NCBI GenBank assembly: GCA_030141605.1
Contig: JAQGDQ010000156.1
Span: 124,001 to 188,000, forward strand
From: Tubiluchus corallicola
Taxonomy: Eukaryota; Priapulida; Priapulimorpha; Priapulimorphida; Tubiluchidae
Length of the DNA: 64,000 nt
Direction: 5' to 3'
Shown here: positions 15,714 through 28,400 of the stretch, piece by piece
Layout of the letters: every line of letters starts with the position of its first letter
Numbering within the stretch: position 1 is the stretch's first letter
Notes under the pieces: generated by a model
Database searches by the model: none
The model's input: only the letters and a program-made list of their open reading frames with translations
What the model was told of the DNA's origin: nothing
Translations under genes and position numbers: made by a program

Positions 15714-18700
15714 TTTTCATTTTCAGATAAAGACCTCCACATTGAACTTGGCGATTACAAAAACCGCGTTGACCTAACAGATAGAGACGTCACCATCATT
15801 CGCTATGTGGTCGTTTATCGTTACGTTGGCGGAGAAGTTGCTCTGAATCCGCCTCCGCCTGTCGTTCTGAATCAGCAAGCTGGAGAAACGATTGGAGGCA
15901 TCGGATGTAATCCAAATCTGTGCAGTGCAAACAAGGTACATTTACTTAGGGTTGAAGACAGATGTTTAGGTAGGATGTTAAGTCATAATATAACTAATAA
16001 TTAGAAGGCTCATTTTTTCTTTATATCGTTAATCAAAATTTTCAGGTTATTGTGCTTGTTGAGCATTTTCAAATCAGGTTTTCAACCAGGTTGCAAACAT
16101 GTTGAAGCTGACTGCATTTTATCCCTTTTTGTTGGTCCAGGGACTCCTCCCTAATCACTACTCTTCTGGATATTGTTCTTGGAGGATGACATTTTAAAAA
16201 AAAGGCCCTATGAATTTGCAATGGCTATCATTTTTAGGAATACACTATTATGAATCCCGTATCAACTGACCAAGTTGGATTTTCCTCCTACTATTTCACA
16301 CTCAAGGTGATGGCAAAAACATCATTTTCAAGAAAATCTCATGATTCCGCCAGTATGTAATGGAAAGTTATGAAATTTTATATAAATATACTAAAACAAA
16401 TTACTCAACGTGGATGCTTGTAGCAACAACAGAAGTGTGGTTCATTATCAGGCGAAGGAAATGTTGAACTGGCACAAGTGCCTCAGCCACATTCGGAAGT
16501 GAATACATTCTTTTTCTAGGAAGAATAATTTCTAGGAAGAAAGATTTGTTTTCCTAAATGTCATGCTGTATTACATGATTTTTGCAGCACATGTATAAAA
16601 AGGTAATAGTATAACTTCTGCGAATATCATGGAATAGACCATGCATTGTTTGTGTTGGAAAAGAAAATTGATTTGTTGAAATATTTAGATTAAGATGCGT
16701 GTTGGCTGTTGACTTAAATATGAGATAAGGAGAATATTTTATTTGATTTTCCAGATATTTCCATTATATATACGCACTGATGAGCCATCGATCACACTCG
16801 ATAGCGTTACTTTTGAAAACATCTTGCAATCAGAGTGGGAACAAAAGAACGATGATATGCTTCCCATGATCCCTTGGAATTTGAGACTCGTCAACTTGAC
16901 CACGGGTGACATCACAAGCAGCGGAGAGCCAATCTACACAGCTTTGTATCAGGTGTCTCTCCCAGAAGGAATGGACGTCGATTCGGATCTGGTAAAACCA
17001 GGTGCCGAAGACATAAAATTGGCGATGGAAGGTCTGGGCTTCAATATCGTACCGGATGATTCGGTTTACACATCAGAATATCACTTTATGAGCAATCTTC
17101 CTGGTAGCGTCACTAGCAACGAAGCTGCCGATACCCTTGCAAACGCTTGGGCCACGGTATTAGATACCCGTCTTGTTCATGTTTATGTCGTAAACACCGA
17201 CGAAGCAACAGCAGACGATGGCACACCCATTACGAAGACGAAGTATTTTCTAAGTGTAGATGAAGCCATGGTCCCGCCCACCAACATTCAGGATCGCATG
17301 TTCAACCGGGTCGAAGAATTGCTTCTGAGAAAGAATGTGACGATAACTGCGGAGCATGTCGTTTTATTACAAGGAGCGTTTGATGAACAAGCCGTGGATA
17401 AACCTGTCATTTCAAGGGTGATTAAGGATGCCTGGGAAACAGCTAATCCTGGTATGTTGTAATCATTGCTTATTCTTACATAACAACTGTCACTAATGCT
17501 CATTTTAATGTTCCGCTGCGTTTCGTAGACTTACCCTGGACATTCCTAGATGTAGAACAGCTGCATATAAACCTAGTTTTCTCTTGGGCTTCTTAACTGT
17601 GGAATTCCTAACTGAAACTATAACTTTACTCAATTTATCAAGAACATCAACAGATACCGTCTACTACGAGCAAATTAATCATACGAATTCTATTTCTCTT
17701 AACATGTATATCTTCAGTCATATATTCATTCTTTTACTGTAGGTCACTACCTTGAGTGGCCATTGACCTTGTCTGAGGACCGGATTAAGATCTCAAGAAG
17801 GCCGTAAGCACTGGCCCTAAAAGATTATGGTGCCCCCACGCTTGTGTAATTCAAAACTAAAATAATACTAAACTGGATTTTTATGTTTCTAAATGAAAAA
17901 ACTTGCAGTAAGATTTATTTACAGTAGTCTCCTCCATCTTCACCATGTGATAAAATACCTACAGTCAAAAGCAACATTATCTTGTTTTCAGTATCACCAC
18001 ATCTTTATAAGCGTTACCACACTTGAAATATATCATGACATTTTATATAATCAATCAATGTCATCTTGTGAGCAGTGAGCAGCTCAGGCAGTTCAGTACC
18101 AGAATCTACATATCCATCTGACCTGTCATATTATAAATAAACACAGACGTAGACACACGTATTCGTTATGCTTTACTTTTGGGTAATTATTCGATTTGGA
18201 AACACCTGTGTGACGCCACTTTCCCTGGGGTCCCAAGCACGTGCTTATTTTGCTTAATAGTAATCTACCTGATATAATTTGTGTAAAAAAACTAAGACAG
18301 ACTGTATTTGCGAAATTGCTTCACCTTTTGCGTTGCTTTATATTTTGTAGACATGGTAGCGTAATTTGCATTAAATTCAGTATCCTGTTCACAAAATAAG
18401 GGCTGCGTAAACATGCATTTATCTCTGTGAAAGTCATGTTTGAAGTTGTTGATCACTCACTTTGTTATGATTGAGTTTAGGCACAGAAGTATGAACAAGA
18501 ATAAAAAATCTATAATACATATTTGCACTGCACACAACAGAAAAGTGTTTATTAAAACTACAGACACATAAGTAGCACGACTACTGCACTGAACACTGAG
18601 AGTGGGAGTGACTAGAAAGCAAAACCAGTCAGTATATATAGGTAGAGGTGACCTATGCAGACTTGCATAGGCTTCACAACAACCATTACTTTAAAATAGG

Positions 18701-19377
18701 GAGAGAACCAGTGAATATGCATTTACTGGACCATACAATTATACTGGGGGTAAGTCAGCTGGTAGAATGTAACAGGATTAGCTCATAGATGGCAGGACCT
18801 AATTACAACTTCCACAATCTCCCTAAAAATTATTAGAATCGGTCTGTTTGCTGGTACTAATTTTATCAAACTAGAGTGTAATGTTTGTATATTATTCATT
18901 TGTGAGAATTGTAAATAATATTTTGTTAAACACGTTGGCAATCTATTGTACATTTATAGATTTTGTTCGTTTTTGTTAACCACAGGAAAGGAGTTTCAAA
19001 TAGAAATCACAAGTTTCGTGAATGGAGAAAATCCTCCAACCACGCAAGTTTATTACACATTAAAAACTACGTTACAAGAAGATGAAACGGTTCAACCACC
19101 AGATAACAATGAGCTAGTGAGCTTTGTTTCTAGGGCAATTAGCAACACTGGGTGTGAATTCTGCACAAGTGAAAAGGTAATATCTAGTGGATTGCATAAT
19201 ATGCTACCTATTAATATTGAAGCTGCTAGAATTTGGCATAAAATTGTTACTTGTTAATTTTTTACCATACATGTAATGCATACATTGCTAAAAGATAGTC
19301 AAGCTCAGCATTTTTATTGTTTATAATGCATTTCAACCTTTTTGTATAACATAGAGTGGTAAAACTAAACTGTTTCG

Positions 19378-19412
<35 letters not shown>

Positions 19413-22400
19413 GCTGCTGCTGCTGCCATTGCTGTTGTGTTGTTGCTGCTACTCATACTCTTGCTGTTGCTGTTGCTGCTGCTGCAGCCATTGCCATTGC
19501 TGTTGTGTTGTTGCTGTTGCTGCTACTGCTATTGCTGTTATTGTTGCTGTTGCTCATGCTCTTGCTCTTGCTCTTGCTCTTGCTTTTGCTGTTGCTGTTG
19601 CTGTTGCTTTTGCTGTTTCTCTTGCACTATCAAAATTAACTGTAAGGTCAAAAACAGTTTTATTATAATTCCAAAGGCTTTTTATTTTCTTAATGAAATG
19701 GATATCGATAATCATTTTGTAATTTTTTTACAGCTATATCCGTTATATATCTTAACGGACAATCTTGCCGGCCTAATTCGATTTAATGAAGTTGAGAGGA
19801 TACTGCGACTGTCATGGGAACGGTCCAATCAAGACATGTTTTCTCGAACGCCGTGGCAACTTCAGGTTGTTAACTCTACCCAGGGGTTAGTCAGTCGTAC
19901 GGGAAGACCGGTGACGGCTCTCTTCTATGTTCTGTCTCTGCCTGATGGTTATAACATCAGCGAGGTCGTAACCGAACCGCGGTTCAGGATCATAAACGCT
20001 GGCATGAAAACGATCGGACTGAGTCTCGTTCGGCCAAATCAGGTTTATAACATGGAATATCACTTCATGAATGTTCTCAATGAACGATTGACAGCAGGTG
20101 AAGCTGCCGATAAGCTAGTCGAAATATGGGGACGGGTGTTTGAAGAGAGACCCGACGTGCCACGTATCCGTGTCATTGTCGTCAATACCGAGTTTAGTGG
20201 AAGCAACGAGTCTCCGATGACTAAAACGACTTACTATATTTCTCTAAACAATCGATTCATTCACCCGTCTACCATACACCCGGTAGAAAATGCTAAGCTG
20301 CTGTCGTATCTAACCGAGAAAGAACCCGATGTAGCCAGACCTGTGAATATCTCTCATTATGTAACATTTAAAGGAAGATTGACTCCGGAAGATATTAACG
20401 AGGAACCGCTTAAAGTAGCTTTGAAAAACGCTTGGTACATCAGCAATGCGGGTAAGTTATCTTTATCTGTAGAAATTATGAATCAGCTAACATTTTTATG
20501 TTGATACTGTAAGTTCCCCCCTACTGTCATAGGTACAGGTTTCATTAGTAAAGACGAATGTTCATTTGTTTTAGACAAGAACTTTATCATAGTAATTGGA
20601 AACTATATCAGTCAAGTCGATCCAGATGGAGAACCGTTGACGATTATTGAGTACTATGTAACTACAAACATTACGGAGAACGAGCATGTCTCTACACCTC
20701 CCGAGGACACACTAGCTCAGATCATCCAAGACACTTCTGGAATATTCCCGGAGCCGCCAGAAGAACAAGTGTGTGTACGTCTCGGATGTCGAAAGGTTGG
20801 CATATCTTCTGTATGCGTTTGATGTTATTAATATTTCTTTTATTGATTTCTCCTTCACGTAAAATAGTATTACATGTTCTTGATTTATTTTCGTGAATTT
20901 TTACTATTTTTATTTTTGTCTACTTGAACTTTTACAGTTTTTAATTGTTTTCATTATCTTTTTTATAGCATATGTATTTTTATGACATGTTTCTAATTCA
21001 ACGCGTGTACAACTCTCGTTACAGATGTATGTGTTATACCTATCCTCAGCTTCTCCTGTGCTCAACATAAGCGGACCACAACTCGAAGAAATGCTGATTG
21101 CAGCTTGGGACAGAAACAATCCGGCTGGCGGATCCGCGCCGGAGCATTGGAATCTGCGACTTGTAAACTGGACTACCGGTTACATAACCATAGACGGTCT
21201 ACCTGTAGCCGGCTTACATTATCAAGTGACTTTGCCCAATAATTATAATGTAGAAGACAGTCTGTCGGCTCCTTCGTTTATTCAACTTGCACCACGAGTG
21301 CAGGATCTGGGCTACATTCTCGTCCAGCCACAACGGGTGTTTGGTGAGCAGCACCACTTTGTTACTAACCTTCCGTTTGCTGCCAACTTCAGCACTGCAG
21401 CCGATGCGCTGGCATCTGCCTGGGCAGCTGTGCTTCAGCATTACTGGCCGCAAAGACAAGATGATGACAGAGTGTACGTTTACACGGTCAGTACGGAAGT
21501 GACCAGGACGGACGTACCCACAACAAGAGCTCTGTACTTTCTTCAGGTCCGGGACAAGATGATTAACCCGCTGGATATCGAAAGGAAGTACTTTATTAGA
21601 TTGAATGCGGGTCTCAGAGGAGAAGTTGTTGGTCCTGGTCCAACTCGAGAGGTGCGCATAGGAAACAACATTCTGAAAGTTGATCTCGGTGTGTTCAATC
21701 CCAGCTATAATCAAACTCTTTTGATAGCCGCACTTGAGAGAGCCTGGGAACTTAGCAATCCTGGTAAGCTGAAAAATTATTCACATTTTAGGGAGGTTGT
21801 TTTATACTTGCATAGCTTTTTAAACCTCAAAGTATCTTAATTATATTCAACGAGTCCTAGCAAATTAGTGACATTAAACATAACTACTGGTAATGGTAAA
21901 AAAGAGATTTAAAGTATTTCTTAATTATGTTTTGAATGCTATTATCCTAAGCAGGCTCAGATCTCCATCAAGACTGTAATTCCAAGTATGTCCGATCTGA
22001 CCCTTGGGTATGCATGATTTTTGTATTCTAAAATATAGTCGTTCATGATCAGTACAATGAAAAAAGCATAGCATATATTTTTAACTATATTAAAAACATC
22101 ATTTGCACCAAATTTAACAGACTATTTCTTATCTCACATTCCCAGAAGTTTCTTGTTATTCGATCATGTAGTTTTTGCATAATTTTCCTAGCGAGCTGAT
22201 ATAAAAACAATTGGCAACTATAATCTTTTTAGTGGGGGTAATTAAATCTTCTAATTGGAAAATTTTAATCGTTTCTTTATATTATTTATTTTTCAAGCTG
22301 CTCTTAATATAGTTTCACAGGTTTTCAGACCAACTATATATTTTGCTTATTGAGCAACGATCGTTTCGTCTATTCAAGCCATTATCAAACTATAAATTAT

Positions 22401-25400
22401 GCCAAAAAGAAGAACAAATAACACATTAATGATGCAAAGGCACAAACTGAAACTAGAAAACAACAGATTAGAATTTAACTTATCAAAATAAACTAGTTGT
22501 AATGGAAGAAATTGCAGAGAAATGTACAAAAATTTTACCTAACACACGAGAACCAAAAAGGTTCTTAATCCAAGTCTACCTTGTTCTCTGCAATTTCTTC
22601 CGTTATATTTTGTACTTTTTTCTGCAATTTTTTCTGTTATAATTTAGTTTATTTTGATAAGTTTAATTCCAACCTGTCATTTTGTATTTTCAGTTTGTGC
22701 CTTTGCATCATTATTGTATTGATTATTCTTCTTTTTGGCTTGATTTATAGTTTGATAATTACTTCAATGGCTTCAACGCTAAATAAACATGTTCATTCCT
22801 AGAAGATGGCTCTTTCGTGTATATATTTTGCTATTTGCTGTAGGGTTGTATATATTTTGCTATTTGCTGTAGGGTTGAAGTTCCATATATTGCTGAATAC
22901 TCCACTGGGGAATCCAAGTCCCTATGACACGATAGACATTCATTACACAGCCATCACTAACACCAATAACAAGGACGCCGTTATTCCACCATCGGAAGAG
23001 TTGTTACGGCAGGAGGTGCTCATAGTCTTTGGCAAAATCCCCCTTGTAGCTGATAATAAGGTACGCAGTCCAAAGTTAACACTATTTCAAGCTAAAAACA
23101 CGAACATGCTTGCTGATAGTAATGGCGGTCCTACAAATGTGAATGTGCAGACTTTGTATACTGATTTTTGTAATTCTCCATATACTGATTTTGTCTATAT
23201 TAACTGGACCTTGTATAGTAATACGTTTGTTTTCAACTCTTTTTTCTGTGACTCAGCATACATGTTTCTCAACTTTTGCTAACTACAAACCATTTTCTTT
23301 TTGTTTTTAGGCCGAAATAATATTAATAATCTTAAATGCGTAAAATTATCCAACTTGATATTCCAAGATAGCCATGTTTGTCTCTTCTTTTCTTTCCCAC
23401 TATTGAACATTATTGTATTTGCTGCTTTTTGTTTATTAAAAACTAAAACTTTTGCATCGTTGTTTAATCAACAGCCATCTTAAATGAAAAAGTTGATGAT
23501 CTTTAATTATTTGATGCATATACATTTAATTAATTAATTCGTAACGTTTCCGAGAGGGTGGCTAACCTTGATAACATTGATCACCTTGGTTTTTTTACCA
23601 CCCTTTCACCCCTGAAATTAATAATCACTTTTGCGCCTTCTAATGTTATTGAATGTTGTACAGAACTATAAATTACTTAATTACTTATTTTGTTATTATA
23701 AAGAATAACAAATAAACCGTGTATTTCCACGGTCAGGTAATCCTGGAAAATCCTTGAAAATACAGGCTATCCTGGAAAGTCTGGGAAAATCAGGGAATAA
23801 GATAATTTGCTAAAAAATCAGGGAAAATGATGAAAATGGGGCGAAAAGTCAGGGAAACTGGAAAAGGCTACAAAAATAGTCACGGTGAACCGAAATTGTT
23901 CCCAGCATATTTTTCAGCGATTCATGTTCAAATAAATTTTGCTATGGCAGGCTCCCAGTTTCGATTTCTGTTCCAAAAATAATGATTGGCCGATACATTA
24001 TGTATCAGTATATGTATGAATGTCCATATACAAAAATGTTTGAAAATGTATACTGGTAATGCAATTTCTACTTATCTGGTCATGGAAAATTGATATTTGG
24101 TCGGTGAAAAGTCAGGGAAATTTATTTTAAAATTCTGTAGAAACTTACTTCCTTACTAAAGAACGTGATATCCTTGTTCTGCATCTGATAATAAGGATCA
24201 GTGCCATTTTAGTTTAAACATAATTTATTGATTTGAAGAGACAGTTGAAGGATAACTGATAGTGTTTACAGTTTAATGTGAGCACCATGTTGTCAATCAT
24301 CCGGAGCTTACATGTACCATCTATTATCATAATTCATTCATACATTGTGCAATAACAGTGTGATATGAACATAAAACTTACGTGATTTTATAATAATTAC
24401 ATATTTCATTAAATTTGTGCCATTGTTATAACAAAAGCTTTACGAATATCAATTCTCTGCTCTTAAAGAATGGTATTTACAACTATAATCATGGTGTGGC
24501 TTGTTTTATAAACTTATAAACTTACACTTATAATCATAAACTTATAAACTTATTCAGATGGCATTTCTGCTCAAAATCTGTTTCTATCTTTTCAGTTTTA
24601 TCACATTTTTATCACTATTCCTGGAACTACGGTTGACATTGCACGACTTAAAACTCTTCTACGACAAGAATGGGAGAGTAACAACGATCTTGTCTTGTCC
24701 GGTTTCCCGTGGGATTTGCGCGTTATGAATTCCACCAGCGGATACATTTCTTCAGATAAAACACCTGTGGCACTCATTGCGTATCAGGTAATATTTTTAT
24801 GTTTATGTGGCGTACACCTTATAGATACAATGTTTTGTTATATTTAATAGTCATATTTAATAGTACAGTTACATTGGTAATGTTAACAATTTCTTTATGT
24901 TTATGTGGCGTACGACTAATAGATACAATGTTTTGTTATATTGAAGTCATATTTAATAGTACAGTTACATTGGTAATGTTAACAATTTCTTAATTCCTAG
25001 GGGCCATATGGTGTAACCTAGTATAAGCCTTAAATAATTAGCTTAAAACATAGAATTGGTATGTATCAATAGTATTAATATGTATTAAGCTATACAGAAA
25101 CTGCTAACATGGCTAATAAACGCATAAACTTAAACTTCGTGAAAATTACTGGACATACAAATGTAAACTGGAGGGGGGAGTGTTAACCAGTGCTTATCAT
25201 TTAGTACCTTGAAAGCCTTGAAAGTGTGCCTTAAAATAAGCATGCAAAATAGAATTATTCATCAGTAGACTATATTTAAAATAAGGAGTGGGCAAAATCA
25301 CTTATGGCTCAGAAATATGTTCATAGAATATGTAAGCAATTTATGCAAATGGTTAAGAAATTTATTAATCATTCGGTGCAGTGGCAATTTTGGAATGACA

Positions 25401-28400
25401 GAATGTGGTCCAAATGTTAACGGCAGTGCAGGTTTTATGATTACGTCAAAGACTCAGCGCACCTACAAATGGTGTTGGCATCAGATTTTTTCTGTAAATC
25501 TATACTCGTTTCTTTTGTTCATTTTGTGCAACGAAGTTTTGCTGTTCTTTAGCTTTTACCTCATTTATTACGTAATAAACGTAATATTTCAGATTTTGTT
25601 GCCAAGCGATCATGATAGAGACCTGATCCTAGAAGAACCGAGCATCGACAGGTTAGCTAGACGACTTCAACCCGAAGGTTTCAGGGTTTTCCCAGACAAC
25701 GACGTGTTCGGTGAAGATTATCACTTCAGCAGCATTCTAGCCGGTAACCTGGACATCAGACAAGCTGCTGAAGTAACGGCGACGGCGTGGGCTAAAGTTA
25801 ACCCTGCTCATGATGTCAAGGTGATTGTTTTACACATAATCATACAAGAGCTGTTTAAAGAAACAACTTTGAAACAAAAATTTGTTCTTTAATTTTAACG
25901 AGAACGTCGTTAGTACCGATTTTGCAAAATTATTTTGGTTATCACTTTATTTTAGTATCATCTAATGCTACGATTTATAACAGATGATTCATTAATTCAG
26001 TGAGGGTCATTTATCTATGTTTAAAATTTATAAGTAACGTTTGAACAGCTTAAATGTACTTAATGTGCAACAACATGCAAATTTAGCCGTACTGTACTCG
26101 CGACTGTACTTTTGCTCCGTGTGGGTGATTGGCCAGTATAATCGGTACTAACACGGCTGATGTTTTTTTTAAACTTGTTATTATCCTGTTTCGCTCAGAG
26201 CTGGTAAAAACTAGTAGTTAAATTTAGTACTATACGAATTTTTACTGTGACCTAGCTAACCTTTGAAGACTCAGATATTTTATTCAAGATGTATACTGAA
26301 TGTTGGCCAACCTTTTGTTATGCTAAAGTTACAAAACATTATATGTGTGCTTGCATAGCAAAATCGTATGTAAATCCACAATTAAGCTTTTCTAGTTATT
26401 CACATATCTTGAATTTCCATTTCATCATTTTGGTACCAAGCTCATCGCTCTACGTTATTTATAAGCTGAGATGATCTACAGTTGAAGTTGAAGTGCAGGC
26501 TACGCACAGAAAAACTTAACCTTGAGAACACCGCTGTTAGAGTCAGCCATAGTTTTTTGTCGCATATCTACAAAACACTTAGCAATTGTACAAATTTTGG
26601 TTGCTCACGGACCTTGCACGAGCAGAGTGAAGTTATGCTTAAATCCAGCAGACGGCTTTTCTTGACGAAGATCTGGGCTTGGTAAAAGAAAAACCCAAAG
26701 CAAAATGAATGCTTCCACGAGCTACTGTAGGAGTTTGAAAATACGGCTTTTTGCAATTGCAGGACTAGTTTCTAACACGAAAAATGGGTACAAGGTTATA
26801 AAATCGGATTTTTATTATTTTTTTAACATTTTCTTGATAATTTGATGTTAAAATACAAAAGTCTAATATATATAACATTTGTTTATATATAAAACAAAAA
26901 AATGACATTTTACCAAATTTTTGGTACATTCTACTTTGAAGCATAATAATGTAGTTTTAACTATGGCGACTTATGGACGTTTTTGGTCTGCAAGCACACG
27001 TCTAACATATAACGCACAAGCATAACACATTTCGTTATCACATTATACGAGCTGTAAGTGATCGGGAATGTCTGTGATAACTTTATTTCTTATTCTTTTA
27101 GAATTTTCTTATGCTTTTTAGGTGTATGCAGTGAAGATTACTCCCATCGTGGGGGGAGAAATATTCACAAAAGTCGTTTATTTCCTCACGTTCGATGGTA
27201 GAATCATCCGTCCTTCCGAGATTAATCAGAGAAACATGCAGCGAGTGAGGCAGGAACTACTCCGCCACGGGCAGGAACCTCCAGAAGAACAGACCATTAC
27301 CGTAGACGGACGCTACGATGGAACCATTGTCAATGAAACTGCTTTGCAGGTTGCGCTAGAAAATGCTTGGAATCAGATTAATCCAGGTGCATACACTTAT
27401 ATGAGAACATAATTTCTTTGTTTTGCTAGAATAGATTACTAGTATTATTTGTTCGTGTATAGACTTCTTCAGCATTCCTAAAGCTAGGCTCAAAACATGT
27501 CACCGTGTTATTATATTGTATGGTATTGTAGTGTATTGTATTGTGTTGTGTTGTGTTGTGTTGTGTTGTGTTGTGTTGTGTTGTGTTGTATTGTATTGTA
27601 TTGTATTGTGTTGTGTTGTGTTGCATGGATATTGTATTATAAACACTAAAATCAAAATAGGCGAGGATGTACAATCACCAAACTTGGCACAGGTCTTAGT
27701 AAGACCTGAAAATTCGTTGCTTTTTGGTTCAAAAGGTCAAAGACCAAAGTTACAATGTGGAAAACGTTACAATGGAAAAGTTACAATGTCAAAATAAGTT
27801 ATGTCTATGAAGAGTGACTTCAGTGAAGTTATGGCATGCACTTGTGCTTTAAAAATCAGTTGGTGATTATTGCTAAGGTTCTCAATGGTTACACCGGACT
27901 TAATGTTCTTTACTATAACGACATTCTTTCACTTTGAACCTCTTACAGGTGTGACTGTGTATGTTTACATCATCGGTTATGAGGAACAGGTAAACGATGA
28001 TGGAAGACCGGTGACCGTGATCAGGTACGTCATCACGACCGATGCAACAAGAGAACAAGATCTCCAAAGACCACCAACCCAAGTTATAACTAAATACGTA
28101 TTTGAGCAGTTAGACGATATCACGTATAATCAGCAGTTGAACAGTCTTGCTGTCTCTGGCAACTTCTCGCAGATTAGCGTCCGACAGCTCGAGGATATTC
28201 TGACCGATCTCTGGCAGCGGAAGAACCCGAGATTAAATAGAGAAACGTGGTACTTGAAAGTGACGAATTGGAACCAAGGTTTTATAACAATTAACGGCAC
28301 TCAAGTTGTCATATTTAACTACGTGTTAGCCATACCGGAAGACGTTCTCAAAGAGATCGAAATTGCGCGACCGACGAGGAACGAAATCGAACGCGAATTG

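Noticed and set aside
19378-19668. Poly-Leu/Ala ORF next to exon 16
   Set aside because: Pure product of the trinucleotide tract; open in several frames and intronic.
24799-24993. 64-codon ORF after exon 20
   Set aside because: It is a 98-bp tandem duplication read through; directly follows a donor site and lacks any repeat-unit motif.
27426-27797. Mirror ORFs on both strands (CIVLCCVV / TTQHNTTQ repeats)
   Set aside because: Created by the TTGTG pentanucleotide array.
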